Source: CAYWOS01 sp964459985 (GTDB lineage Bacteria > Bacillota > Clostridia > Christensenellales > Aristaeellaceae). Taken from it: a stretch of 64,000 nucleotides of DNA. The notes below the pieces were generated by a model. It saw only the letters and a program-made list of their open reading frames with translations, ran no database searches and was not told the DNA's origin. A program made the position numbers and the translations under genes. The DNA lies in contig CAYWOS010000001.1 of NCBI GenBank assembly GCA_964459985.1, positions 75,561-139,560 on the forward strand. Reading direction: 5' to 3'. This document shows, piece by piece, positions 26,090-35,238 of the stretch; position 1 is the stretch's first letter, and every line of letters begins with the position of its first letter.

Positions 26090-26240
26090 CATACGCTTCT
26101 TTCATTATTATGGAAAGTTTCGTGCCGATGTCGCTTTTCTTTTCGCGGGATTTGTGGTATACTGAATACAGGATTTTGCCCGGTCGAATCCCTTTCGGCG
26201 CGTTTGTGGGCGCGTCCTGAAGCAAAGCGAGGTGTCTGTC

Positions 26241-26531
26241 ATGCGCTCGGACGAGCATACGCGCCTGTATGACGCGCTTCTTTCTTTGAAAACGCGCGAG
26301 GAAATGCGCTGTTTCCTGGAGGATCTGTGCACCATTCAGGAAATATCGAGCCTTTCGCAGCGATATGAAATGGCGCGGCTGCTGAAGGACGGTCTGACCT
26401 ATGCGCAGATCGCCGGGAAAACGGGCGCGAGCACGGCGACGATCAGCCGCGTCAACCGATGCCTTGTGTACGGAGCGGGCGGCTATCGCACGGCGCTCAA
26501 ACGATGTATGGCGGAAGAGGAAACGAAATGA
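26241..26531 (+). CDS. yerC: TrpR-like DNA-binding protein YerC
   Basis: 96-residue helix-turn-helix protein of the YerC/YecD TrpR-like family. The TrpR-type core is LEDLCTIQEISSLSQRYEMARLL, and GLTYAQIAGKTGASTATISRVNR is the recognition helix-turn-helix near residues 55-77. The ATG at 26241 has GCGAGG eight bases upstream; a GTG three codons earlier overlaps that site. Its stop overlaps the pcrA ATG (ATGA). In many Firmicutes yerC sits beside pcrA and ligA, as here. A TATACT -10 box is visible at 26158-26163 without a good -35. Confidence 0.87.
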   Translation: MRSDEHTRLYDALLSLKTREEMRCFLEDLCTIQEISSLSQRYEMARLLKDGLTYAQIAGKTGASTATISRVNRCLVYGAGGYRTALKRCMAEEETK

Positions 26532-28792
26532 ATCTGAACGAATTGAATCCCATGCAGCGACAGGCCGCCGAAGCGCTCGACGGGCCGGTGCTGATCCTGG
26601 CGGGCGCGGGAAGCGGGAAAACGCGAACGCTGACTTATCGGATCGCCAATCTGATCGAGAACGGCGTCCGTCCGTACCATATTCTGGCGCTCACCTTTAC
26701 CAACAAGGCGGCGCGCGAAATGCGCGAGCGCGTCGAGGCGCTCGTGGGCGCGCAGACGGCGGATATGTGGCTGGGCACGTTCCATTCGATATGCGTCCGC
26801 ATTCTCCGCCGCGATATCGAAAAGCTCGGCTACCAGCGCTCTTTCACGATCTACGACGACGACGATCAGACGCGCGTCGTGAAGGAATCGCTTCGTATCC
26901 TCAACATCGACGATAAATCGCTGCCGCCGCGCGAGATCAAGGCGGTGATTTCGGACGCCAAGAATAAAATGATGACGCCCGACGAATGGTTCCGCAAATC
27001 CGGGCGCGATTTTCGTTCGCAGCAGATTCACGACGTGTTCAATCTGTACGAGCAGCGCCTTCGCGCCGCCAACGCGCTCGATTTTGACGATTTGCTGCTC
27101 CGCGCGCTGCAATTGTTCGTCGATCATCCGCCCGTACTTGATTTCTACCGCGATCGCTTCCGTTATGTGCTGGTCGACGAGTATCAGGACACCAATGCCG
27201 TCCAGTACGAATTGATCCGTTTGATCACGCAGCAGCATCGCAACCTTTGCGTCGTGGGCGACGACGATCAGTCGATCTACGGCTGGCGCGGCGCCGACAT
27301 CCGCAACATCCTCGAATTCGAGCAGGATTTCCCCGACGCCAAGGTCATCAAGCTTGAACAAAACTACCGCTCGGACGGCAATATTCTGGACGCAGCCAAC
27401 CAGGTGATCGCCCACAATGTCGGGCGCAAGGAAAAGGCGCTGTGGACGGAGGCGGACGCCGGCGCGCTGATCAAGCTCTACAGCGCGGGCGACGAACGCG
27501 AGGAGGCGGCGTGGATCTGCGAGCAGATCCGCCGTCTGCGTGAAAACGACAACGTGCCGTATAGCGAAACGGCGGTTTTGTACCGCGTCCACGCCCAGAG
27601 CCGCGTCATCGAGGAAATGTTCATGCGCGCCGGCATCCCGTATCGCGTGTACGGCGGGACCCGCTTCTACGACCGCCGCGAGATCCGCGACGTGCTCGCG
27701 TACCTGCGCCTCGTCGTCAATCCGGCGGACGACGTGTCGCTCGCGCGCATCATCAACGTACCCAAGCGCAATATCGGAGAATCGACGCTCGCGCTTTTGC
27801 GAGAGGCGGCGCGCGAGCAGGAAATCCCCCTGTTCTCCGCCGTCGTCATGCCGCCGGATACGCTGTCCTCGCGTCCGCGCAAATGCATCGGCGACTTCGC
27901 GCAGCTCATGACCGATATGATGGCGCGCAAGGACGCGATGGGATTGACGGCGTATGTCGAGTACATGCTCGAACAGACGGGGCTCAAGGCGCAGTTTGAG
28001 TACGACGTCAGCGAGGAAGGCAAAACGCGGCACGAAAACCTGATGGAATTCATCGGCGCGGCGCGCGAGTTCGAGGAGAAATCCTCCGAAAAATCGCTCG
28101 AGGCGTTCCTTGAAAACGTCGCGCTGGTTACCGATATGGACAGGCAGGAAGACGCCGCGCAGTTTGTCACGCTGATGACGCTGCACAGCGCCAAGGGTCT
28201 TGAATACGACGCCGTGTTCCTTGCCGGACTCGAGGAAGGCATTTTCCCGAGCCTGCGCAATCTGACCGACGAGAAGCGCATGGAAGAGGAGCGCAGGCTG
28301 TGCTACGTCGGCATTACGCGCGCGCGCAAGCGCCTCTATCTCTCCTACGCGCGCAGAAGAATGCTCTTCAACCAGATCACGCACAACGCGCCCTCCTGTT
28401 TCATCAAGGAAATTCCGCCGCGTCTCGTCAGCGACGAATGGACGGAGGAACGCCGCAAATCCTTCGCGCCCGAGAACCATCCCGTGCGCGAGCAGCCGCG
28501 CCGCAGCGACGCCGCGCGCGTGATCAGTTTCGGCCCGCCCGGCATGAATCAGGGCGCGCTTCAGATCCCGGGCGTGAAAAAGGGCTTCGTCGAATCGCCG
28601 GCGCGCGCCGTCAGCGCCGCCGCCAAGCTGTTCTCGCCCGGCGACCGCGTGCTGCACCGCAAGTTTGGCGAAGGGACGGTCGAGGAAATCATCGGCGAGG
28701 GCGCCGACACCCGCATCTCGATCTCGTTTACCGCCTACGGCGTCAAGGTCTTCGCGCTCGCCATCGCGCCGATCATCAAAATCGAGGAATAG
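26528..28792 (+). CDS. pcrA: ATP-dependent DNA helicase PcrA/UvrD
   Basis: Superfamily 1A 3'-5' helicase for repair and removal of RNA polymerase or recombinase from DNA, 754 residues. Motifs: Q-motif LNPMQRQAA, Walker A LAGAGSGKTRTL near 25-36, Ia LTFTNKAAREM, II VLVDEYQDTN near 215, III GDDDQSIYGWRGAD, IV LEQNYRS, V LMTLHSAKGLEYDAVF and VI YVGITRARKRL. The C-terminal tudor-like RNA polymerase-binding patch (GDRVLHRKFGEGTVEEI) marks it as PcrA rather than Rep. ATG at 26528, coupled to yerC and followed after 3 bases by ligA. Confidence 0.95.
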   Translation: MNLNELNPMQRQAAEALDGPVLILAGAGSGKTRTLTYRIANLIENGVRPYHILALTFTNKAAREMRERVEALVGAQTADMWLGTFHSICVRILRRDIEKLGYQRSFTIYDDDDQTRVVKESLRILNIDDKSLPPREIKAVISDAKNKMMTPDEWFRKSGRDFRSQQIHDVFNLYEQRLRAANALDFDDLLLRALQLFVDHPPVLDFYRDRFRYVLVDEYQDTNAVQYELIRLITQQHRNLCVVGDDDQSIYGWRGADIRNILEFEQDFPDAKVIKLEQNYRSDGNILDAANQVIAHNVGRKEKALWTEADAGALIKLYSAGDEREEAAWICEQIRRLRENDNVPYSETAVLYRVHAQSRVIEEMFMRAGIPYRVYGGTRFYDRREIRDVLAYLRLVVNPADDVSLARIINVPKRNIGESTLALLREAAREQEIPLFSAVVMPPDTLSSRPRKCIGDFAQLMTDMMARKDAMGLTAYVEYMLEQTGLKAQFEYDVSEEGKTRHENLMEFIGAAREFEEKSSEKSLEAFLENVALVTDMDRQEDAAQFVTLMTLHSAKGLEYDAVFLAGLEEGIFPSLRNLTDEKRMEEERRLCYVGITRARKRLYLSYARRRMLFNQITHNAPSCFIKEIPPRLVSDEWTEERRKSFAPENHPVREQPRRSDAARVISFGPPGMNQGALQIPGVKKGFVESPARAVSAAAKLFSPGDRVLHRKFGEGTVEEIIGEGADTRISISFTAYGVKVFALAIAPIIKIEE

Positions 28793-28795
28793 CGT

Positions 28796-30769
28796 ATGGA
28801 CAATGCCGAAAGAATGCGCGCGCTGGTCAATCGTTTGAACGAGACGGCGCACGCCTATTATGTTCTCGACAATCCGCTCATATCGGACGCCGAATGGGAC
28901 AAGCTGTACGATCAGCTTCTTCATCTGGAGCGGGAGACGGGCGTCGTGCTGCCCGATTCGCCCTCGCTTCGCGTCGGCGGCGAACCGCTCAAGGCGTTCC
29001 CCTCGCATCGGCATGTCTCGCGGCTGTGGAGCATGGACAAGGCGCAAAGCGTGGGCGAATTGCGCGCGTGGTTCGATCGCGTCGGGAAGCTCGCCGCGCA
29101 GGCGGGCGATCTGCCGACGCCCGAATACGCCGTCGAGTACAAATTTGACGGCCTGACCATCAACCTGACCTACGACCGCGGCATTCTCGTCCATGCCGCT
29201 ACGCGCGGCAACGGGATCGTCGGTGAGGAAATCCTCGCGCAGGCGCGGACGGTCCGCGGCGTGCCGCTATCCATCCCGTATCAGGGCTTTATCGAAGTGC
29301 AGGGCGAATGCATCATGCGCCTGTCGGCGCTCGCGGCCTATAACAAAACGGCGGACGAACCGCTCAAGAACGCGCGCAACGCCGCCGCCGGCGCGCTGCG
29401 CAATCTCGATCCGCAGGTGACGGCGTCGCGCAGGCTGTCGGCGTTCTTCTATCAGATCGGTACCATCGATCATCCGCCGTACGATGATCTGGCGGGAATG
29501 CTCGCCTTCATGACGGCGCAGGGCTTCGCCGTCAGCCCGTACTGCGGGGCGGCGAAGAGCGAGGAGGACGTGCTCCGCCTGATCGCCGATATCGAGGCAA
29601 AGCGCGATACCCTTGATTTCCTGATTGACGGCGCGGTGATCAAAATCACGAACAGCCGCATCCGCGACGCGCTCGGTTATACCGATAAATTCCCGCGCTG
29701 GGCAATCGCCTACAAATTCGTCGCCGAGGAAAATACCGCGACGCTTGAGCGCGTCACATGGGAGCTTGGCAGGACGGGCAAGCTGACGCCGCTCGCGCAT
29801 TTGTCGCCCGTCGATTTCGCCGGTGTGACGGTCAGCAAGGCGACGCTCAACAACATGGGCGATATCCGCCGCAAAAACCTCGCGCTGGGGCGGCGGGTGT
29901 GGGTACGGCGCTCCAACGACGTCATTCCAGAGATCACCGGCTGCGTCGACGACGGCGCCGTGGGCGACGATATCCTTCCGCCGTCCGTCTGTCCCGTCTG
30001 CGGCGGCGAGTTGACCGAACGCGGCGCCAACCTGTACTGCATGAACCGCGCTTCCTGCCGCGCGCAGGCCGTCATGCGGCTCAAGCATTTCGCCTCGCGC
30101 GACGCGATGGATATCGAGTCGTTCTCGGAAAAAACGGCGGGGCAGCTCTACGATCAGATGAACGTCCGCGACGCCGCCGATCTGTACCGTCTCAAGGCCG
30201 GCGATCTGATCCCGCTTGAAGGGTTTCAGGAGAAACGCGCGCAAAACTTGATTGCCGCGCTCGATAAAAGCCGCGACTGCGCGCTCGACGCCTTTCTGTA
30301 CGCGCTGGGCATCCCGAACATCGGCAGGCGCACGGCGCGCGATCTGGCGTCCCGCTTCGGCACGCTGGACGCCGCCCGCCGGGCGACATACGACGATCTG
30401 ATCGCCATCGACGAGATCGGCGACATTGTGGCGAACTCGGTGGTCGATTTCTTTTCCTTCCCGGAAAACGAGCGGATGATCGATCGCCTGCTGGACGCCG
30501 GCGTCCGGCCGCGCGAGCAGGCGGCGGCCAAGCGCGAAGGCGCGCTGACGGGCAAAACGATCGTGCCGACAGGCAAGCTCCCCACGCTGACGCGCGGCGA
30601 CGCCGAAAAGCTGATCACCGAAAACGGCGGCGTTTTCGGCACGTCCGTCAGCAAGAAAACCGATTATGTTCTGGCCGGCGAGGACGCCGGAAGCAAGCTT
30701 GACAAGGCACGCGCGCTGGGCATCCCCGTGATCGGAGAAGACGAATTCCTGCGCATGATCGGGCGATAA
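28796..30769 (+). CDS. ligA: NAD+-dependent DNA ligase
   Basis: Essential NAD+-dependent ligase, 657 residues, near the family norm of 670. The Ia domain (AYYVLDNPLISDAEWDKLYDQL) precedes the adenylation motif EYKFDG with catalytic Lys116. Then come the OB domain, a four-Cys zinc finger (CPVCGGEL through CMNRASC, near 399-421), helix-hairpin-helix repeats (GIPNIGRRTARDLASRFG) and a C-terminal BRCT domain (LTGKTIVPTGKLPTLTRGDA to the end). The ribosome site GAGGAA lies inside the pcrA end. Downstream, TTTTGCCG/CGGCAAAA at 30776-30803 can form a weak hairpin without a T-run. Confidence 0.95.
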   Translation: MDNAERMRALVNRLNETAHAYYVLDNPLISDAEWDKLYDQLLHLERETGVVLPDSPSLRVGGEPLKAFPSHRHVSRLWSMDKAQSVGELRAWFDRVGKLAAQAGDLPTPEYAVEYKFDGLTINLTYDRGILVHAATRGNGIVGEEILAQARTVRGVPLSIPYQGFIEVQGECIMRLSALAAYNKTADEPLKNARNAAAGALRNLDPQVTASRRLSAFFYQIGTIDHPPYDDLAGMLAFMTAQGFAVSPYCGAAKSEEDVLRLIADIEAKRDTLDFLIDGAVIKITNSRIRDALGYTDKFPRWAIAYKFVAEENTATLERVTWELGRTGKLTPLAHLSPVDFAGVTVSKATLNNMGDIRRKNLALGRRVWVRRSNDVIPEITGCVDDGAVGDDILPPSVCPVCGGELTERGANLYCMNRASCRAQAVMRLKHFASRDAMDIESFSEKTAGQLYDQMNVRDAADLYRLKAGDLIPLEGFQEKRAQNLIAALDKSRDCALDAFLYALGIPNIGRRTARDLASRFGTLDAARRATYDDLIAIDEIGDIVANSVVDFFSFPENERMIDRLLDAGVRPREQAAAKREGALTGKTIVPTGKLPTLTRGDAEKLITENGGVFGTSVSKKTDYVLAGEDAGSKLDKARALGIPVIGEDEFLRMIGR

Positions 30770-30807
30770 ACAGGTTTTGCCGCATCTGGTATTATCGGCA
30801 AAAACGC

Positions 30808-30835
30808 TTGACAGTCACCGTGATGACCGTATAAT
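30808..30835 (+). promoter_or_regulatory. sigma-A promoter upstream of the unknown 344-residue gene
   Basis: TTGACA (30808-30813), 16-base spacer, TATAAT (30830-30835). It leaves a leader of about 125 bases with G+C-rich hairpin potential (for example CCGCCGACGCGTCGGCG near 30868). Confidence 0.75.
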
Positions 30836-30967
30836 AAACAGAGTGACCGTTATTCGGTTGCGGCGGCCGCCGACGCGTCGGCGCGCAAAGATCAAATGAC
30901 GAATCCACGGACGGCTTCGTCCGGCGGACGCTTTCGGGCCGCGCCCGGGGCGGGGAGGAACGCGGGC

Positions 30968-32002
30968 GTGTTGAGAATGCACACGGTTTCGGATGAGCGC
31001 TGGTGCGACAAGACCATGAGCGTGCTCAAGGAGCAGCAGAGGGAGGCGTGTCAGGAGCGGCTTTCGCAGTGGCCGCAAAAAAGCGTGTTCGCATCGCTGT
31101 GCGACGACGAGTATCAGGACATTTTTTCTCGTTCTTATGACGCGCAGGAGAATCGCTTGGCGCCATCGCGCGAAGCGCTCTGCGAACGCTTGCTCGCGCG
31201 CGCGCCGATCGAGGCGATGTATCTTTCGCCGGCCGAGGACGCGCTCTGCAAACGTATGCTGATCTCGCCCGATCACGCCGCGACGTGCTGCTGGGAGGAT
31301 ATCAGCGCGGCGGAAGCGCTGGTCAAGCGGCTGTGGTGCGTCCTTAAAATCAACGACGACGACGCTGTGATATCGCTTGTCGACGAGATCCGCGATCCGA
31401 TTATGGAGGGAATGCTCTCGGAGGCGTATCCGTCCGCGCGCGACGCGCTGTTTGCCTTTGACGCCACGCTGCACGGGCTTTTGTACTTATCCGGCTTCCT
31501 GTACGCCGAGGTGCCGAAAAAGCATTTTGCGGCCGAGCATATGTCTGCGCTCGGCGATCTCGCCGACAGCGTGATCACGCGCTATCTGCGCGCGGGGTTT
31601 GACTACACGCAGAGCGTGGGCGGCGAGATTCTGCTGGTGCATCCCGGGCTTGCCGAGCCCGAGAGACTGTTCCGCTCGCTCAACGGTATTCAGGTGCCCG
31701 AATCGCATCTGACGCGGGAAATGATGCTGGGCGGCATGAACGGCATACTGCCCGAGGAAGTCGCCTCCGCCGAGGCGATGCGCGGCGCGCTGTGCGGCGC
31801 GGTGCGGCCCGAGTGCGACGAGGACGAAACGCTCGAGGATCTGCGGATGATGGCAAAGCAGGGCGCGTCCTGTGCGGAAATGCGCGAGGTGCTCGAATCG
31901 ACGCTGTGCGTGCTGCCTACGCCGAGAATGCTCGCGTCGCTGAAGCAGCTGCACATGCAGGCGGTCCGATGGATCGGGGTTCCGTCGGCGGTGCTGAACT
32001 GA
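30968..32002 (+). CDS. unknown protein upstream of the pseudouridine synthase
   Basis: I do not recognise this 344-residue protein. It is soluble, acidic, Cys- and Met-rich, and predicted mostly helical. A loose motif recurs: REALCERLLARAP, EDALCKRMLISP and AEALVKRLWCV (about residues 55-115), which could be a short helical repeat. GTG at 30968 has GGGGAGG nine bases upstream; more upstream in-frame codons lie in the leader. Its TGA overlaps the ATG of the RluA-type gene, so the two are translationally coupled and may share a role in translation or RNA metabolism. No signal peptide or membrane helix is seen. Confidence 0.7.
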   Translation: MLRMHTVSDERWCDKTMSVLKEQQREACQERLSQWPQKSVFASLCDDEYQDIFSRSYDAQENRLAPSREALCERLLARAPIEAMYLSPAEDALCKRMLISPDHAATCCWEDISAAEALVKRLWCVLKINDDDAVISLVDEIRDPIMEGMLSEAYPSARDALFAFDATLHGLLYLSGFLYAEVPKKHFAAEHMSALGDLADSVITRYLRAGFDYTQSVGGEILLVHPGLAEPERLFRSLNGIQVPESHLTREMMLGGMNGILPEEVASAEAMRGALCGAVRPECDEDETLEDLRMMAKQGASCAEMREVLESTLCVLPTPRMLASLKQLHMQAVRWIGVPSAVLN

Positions 32003-32853
32003 TGCGCGTGTACGGCTGCGCGATCCCGACGGACGCCGCGCCGGCGACGGTCGCGGCGTGGCTGACGCGCGCGATGCCGCTGATCCCGCAGCATGTCCTG
32101 CGCGGGGCGTTTGAAAAGCGCGACGTCAAAATGAACGGCGTTCGCGTCCGCCGCGACGAGCCCGTGATCCCGGGCGCCGTGATCGAGGTGTACACCGCGT
32201 TCGAGGCGGGCGTGCCCGTTGTGTACGAGGACGAAAGGATTCTTTTGATCGATAAGCCGGCGGGCTTGAGCGCCCAGGACGACGGGCGCGGCGGCATGAC
32301 GGCGGTCGGCGTTTTAACGGATCGCGCGGCGGGCGCATATCAGCCGCGCCTTTGCCACAGGCTGGACAACCAGACGAGCGGCCTGATGCTGCTGGCCAAG
32401 GACGACGAAGCGGAAGGTCTGCTGTTGACCGCTTTCCGGGAGCGAACGCTTGATAAGCGCTATATCGCGCTGGTGCGCGGCGAAATGCGCCCGCCGTCCG
32501 ATCTGCGCGAGGCGTATCTCGTCAAGGACGCCGAAAACGCGCGCGTGCGCGTCGTGTCGCATCCGACGCCCGATGCCCGGCCCATCGCCACGCGGTACGA
32601 AACGCTGTCCTTTGCCGACGGCGTTTCGCGCGTCGAGGTAACGCTTTTAACCGGACGGACGCATCAGATCCGCGCGCACATGGCGTACCTGTCCCATCCC
32701 GTTCTGGGCGACGACGTGTACGGCGACCGCGCGTTCAACCGCCGCCTGAAAGCGCCGCGCCTCATGCTCTGCGCCGTGCGATTGACGCTGTATGTCGGCG
32801 GATCGCTCCGATATCTCGACGGCAGAACCTTTGAAATCGCCGCGCCGTTTTAA
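32002..32853 (+). CDS. RluA-family 23S rRNA/tRNA pseudouridine synthase
   Basis: Pseudouridine synthase of the RluA/RsuA superfamily, 283 residues. An N-terminal S4-like RNA-binding region (VLRGAFEKRDVKMNGVRVRRDEPVIPGAVIEVY) is followed by the catalytic motif CHRLDNQTSGLMLLAK near 113-128, with the nucleophilic Asp in HRLD. Further landmarks are LDKRYIALV and LLTGRTHQIRAHMAYLSHPVLGDDVYG. Target uridine unknown. ATG at 32002 overlaps the previous stop by one base. Closed by the terminator at 32856. Confidence 0.9.
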   Translation: MRVYGCAIPTDAAPATVAAWLTRAMPLIPQHVLRGAFEKRDVKMNGVRVRRDEPVIPGAVIEVYTAFEAGVPVVYEDERILLIDKPAGLSAQDDGRGGMTAVGVLTDRAAGAYQPRLCHRLDNQTSGLMLLAKDDEAEGLLLTAFRERTLDKRYIALVRGEMRPPSDLREAYLVKDAENARVRVVSHPTPDARPIATRYETLSFADGVSRVEVTLLTGRTHQIRAHMAYLSHPVLGDDVYGDRAFNRRLKAPRLMLCAVRLTLYVGGSLRYLDGRTFEIAAPF

Positions 32854-32855
32854 CG

Positions 32856-32893
32856 AAAAACCGGACCGCCGACAGCCTCGGCGATCCGGTTTT
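32856..32893. terminator. bidirectional terminator between convergent genes
   Basis: AAAAACCGGACCGCCGA and TCGGCGATCCGGTTTT form a long stem with a 5-base loop. The arms end in A-runs and T-runs, so it can stop both the rluA-type unit and the minus-strand SH3 unit. Confidence 0.85.
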
Positions 32894-32909
32894 CTGAATC
32901 GAAACCCGT

Positions 32910-34061
32910 TTATTTAAGGAATACGGACATCATGTATCCCGTCATGCCGTTATACTGCACCTTGCTCCATTCGTCGCCCGGCGCGAGGAGGGTGACGGCC
33001 GCGCCGGAATACACGCGCGTATAGATCGTGCCGGACGTTTTGCTCGGCGCCGAGCGAAGATTGACGAAGGTGGAGCCGTTCTGCACCGTTTTCGTCGGCA
33101 CGGAAGGCAGCCCGTGGAGCGTCAGGTACGAGGTCATCATATAGCCGATGTTGCCCGAAGCGCTGCCGTAGACCTTGCACCATTCCGCGCCCTGCGAGAC
33201 GACCTCCATGCGGATGCCGTTGCCGTACTGCGCGATAATGCGCGCCGAGGTCGAGGGCTGCTCGCGCAGGTTCAGCTTTTGCGATGATCCCGGGTTTTTC
33301 ACCACGGCGTATCCCTTGGTAGACGGCGGGTTCGCCGGGGTCGTGCCGCCGCCCGAGGCGGTCAGATACTTGGACATCATAAAGCCCGATATGCCGTCGA
33401 TCGTGACCTGCCAGAAGGTGTTGCCCTTGAGCAATACATGGACCGCCCGGCCGTTTGTAAAGCTGCCGCTGACGCTCGCGGAGGCGCTGGGCGCCGAGCG
33501 CAGGTTGAGCGGGCCGCCGTTCGACGTGCGGATGACCGCCGTTCCCTCGCTCCCGCCGCCGCTGACGCGCACGTACTCGCTGCGGAAGTAGCCCAATACG
33601 CCGTTGACGTTCACGTAATACCAGCCGTCGGCGGAGGAGAGAATAGTAAACGCCGTGCCGTTATAATAGATGCCGAGCACGGGCGCGGAATAGCTCGGAT
33701 ACTGGCGCAGATTCAAAAACTGCGTCGAAATCGGATTGTTGACCACGCCGGTGTTGCCCGCGCCGCCCGTACTGCCGATTTTCAGGTAATTCTTGCTCAT
33801 ATACCCGTACAGGCCGCTCGAAACGATCTGCACATAATAGAAATTGCCCTCCGCGCCCAATACGCGCACCCAGTCGCCGCTGAACGCGCGCCCGAGCCAC
33901 GTCGAGCCGGACGACGGCCCCTGCCGGAGATTAAGATAGGATGTGTTGCTGACGACGGCATACTGCTCGGCGCCGGCGAGCGCCAGACCGGGAACGCTGA
34001 CGCAGAGCATTGCCAGCGCCAGCGACAGGGCGATTATCGCGCGTGTGAGTTTCCTTTTCAT
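32910..34061 (-). CDS. secreted protein with five bacterial SH3 domains
   Basis: 383 residues: signal peptide (LTRAIIALSLALAMLCVSVPGLALA) followed by five bacterial SH3 (SH3_3) repeats of about 65-75 residues. Each carries the LNLRxxPS or VNLRSAPS core and ends in GYM or GFM-type motifs (for example YLNLRQGPSSGSTWLG, LNLRQYPSYSAPVLG, LNLRSAPSASASVSG, LNLREQPSTSARIIA, VNLRSAPSKTSGTIY). Such domains bind peptidoglycan; no hydrolase domain is present, so this is a wall-binding or sensor protein. Last gene of the DUF5711-hemW-SH3 unit. Confidence 0.87.
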   Translation of the reverse strand: MKRKLTRAIIALSLALAMLCVSVPGLALAGAEQYAVVSNTSYLNLRQGPSSGSTWLGRAFSGDWVRVLGAEGNFYYVQIVSSGLYGYMSKNYLKIGSTGGAGNTGVVNNPISTQFLNLRQYPSYSAPVLGIYYNGTAFTILSSADGWYYVNVNGVLGYFRSEYVRVSGGGSEGTAVIRTSNGGPLNLRSAPSASASVSGSFTNGRAVHVLLKGNTFWQVTIDGISGFMMSKYLTASGGGTTPANPPSTKGYAVVKNPGSSQKLNLREQPSTSARIIAQYGNGIRMEVVSQGAEWCKVYGSASGNIGYMMTSYLTLHGLPSVPTKTVQNGSTFVNLRSAPSKTSGTIYTRVYSGAAVTLLAPGDEWSKVQYNGMTGYMMSVFLK

Positions 34062-34128
34062 CGCGGACCCTCCTCCATGATCGGTACGGTATAGAAACGA
34101 GCGGGCGCGCCGCTCCGTTCCCGGCGTC

Positions 34129-35238
34129 TCATAAAAAATGCAGCAGCACGGCGTTTTGAACGTCCATGCCGCGCCGCGTCAGGCGCAGAAAACCGTTTTT
34201 GCGCTCCAGCAGCCCCTGATCGATCGGCGTCTGCGCCTGCTTGCCGTACACGTCGCTGAACGCAACGCCGTGCATCCGCTCAAACGCTTCCTCCGACAGT
34301 CCTTTCGTCATCCTTAAGCCCAGCATAACGCTTTCAAACCGCGCGTCCGATTCGCTCAAGCGCGTGACCTCGGGCGAATCGAAGGCGAGATAACGCTCGA
34401 TAACCGGCGGATTGCGATATCGCGTTCCGCCGAGAAAACCGCACGCCGCCGCGCCGATCCCCAAGTACTCGCGACGCTTCCAGCAATCGACGTTGTGACG
34501 GCATTCGCGCCCGGGCTGCGCGAAATTGCTGATCTCATACTGCGAAAACCCGCGCGTTTCAAGGAATTCGCGCGCCGCTTCGTACATGTCGCGTTCAAGG
34601 TCTTCCGCCGGAAGCGTCCACGCGCCCGATTGAACGCGCGCCTGCATCGGCGTGCCGTCCTCGACGATCAAACCGTAGCAGGAAATATGCGTCGGCGCGA
34701 GCGCGACGGCACGCTCCAGCGTTTCGGCGACGTCCGTCAGCGTTTGAAAGGGAAGACCGAGCATCAGATCAAGATTGATGTTGTCAATGCCCGCCGCGCG
34801 CGCCGCGGAAACCGCTTCGGTCACATCCCGCCACGTATGGATGCGCCCGAGCCGCTTGAGCAGCGGCGTTTGCGCCGCCTGCGCGCCGATCGAAAGGCGG
34901 TTGACGCCGCGCTTGACGATCGTATCGAGGAATTCGGCCGTCACCGCGCCGGGATTGACCTCGCAGGTGAACTCGGCGTCGCCGGAAAAGCGGTACGCCC
35001 CGGCGATCGCCCGAAGCAGCCTGTCGATCATGGGCGGCGGCAGCGTCGAAGGCGTTCCGCCGCCGATGTACGCCGTGTCGATCACATAATCGCCGCGCCG
35101 CGCGTCAATTTCGCGCAGTACCCGTTCAACATACGCGCCTATCAGCGAGTTTTTGCCGGCATACGAGGGGAAATCGCAGTACGCGCATTTGCTCCTGCAA
35201 AAGGGAATGTGCAGATACAGTCCGATATGGCGCGTCAC
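34129..35238 (-). CDS. hemW: heme chaperone HemW (radical SAM)
   Basis: Radical-SAM protein of the HemW family (formerly annotated oxygen-independent coproporphyrinogen oxidase-like), 369 residues. The [4Fe-4S] motif is CRSKCAYC at residues 14-21 in LYLHIPFCRSKCAYCDFPSY. Then AYIGGGTPSTLP near 57, a radical-SAM GGTP motif, and a C-terminal HemN-like domain (YEISNFAQPGRECRHNVDCW). It lacks the extra N-terminal Cys of true HemN. GTG start at 35238, overlapping the upstream TGA by three bases. Confidence 0.9.
   Translation of the reverse strand: MTRHIGLYLHIPFCRSKCAYCDFPSYAGKNSLIGAYVERVLREIDARRGDYVIDTAYIGGGTPSTLPPPMIDRLLRAIAGAYRFSGDAEFTCEVNPGAVTAEFLDTIVKRGVNRLSIGAQAAQTPLLKRLGRIHTWRDVTEAVSAARAAGIDNINLDLMLGLPFQTLTDVAETLERAVALAPTHISCYGLIVEDGTPMQARVQSGAWTLPAEDLERDMYEAAREFLETRGFSQYEISNFAQPGRECRHNVDCWKRREYLGIGAAACGFLGGTRYRNPPVIERYLAFDSPEVTRLSESDARFESVMLGLRMTKGLSEEAFERMHGVAFSDVYGKQAQTPIDQGLLERKNGFLRLTRRGMDVQNAVLLHFL

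Noticed and set aside
26483..29194. 903-residue minus-strand frame over pcrA and ligA
   Set aside because: Antisense shadow of two well-supported genes; no motif of its own.
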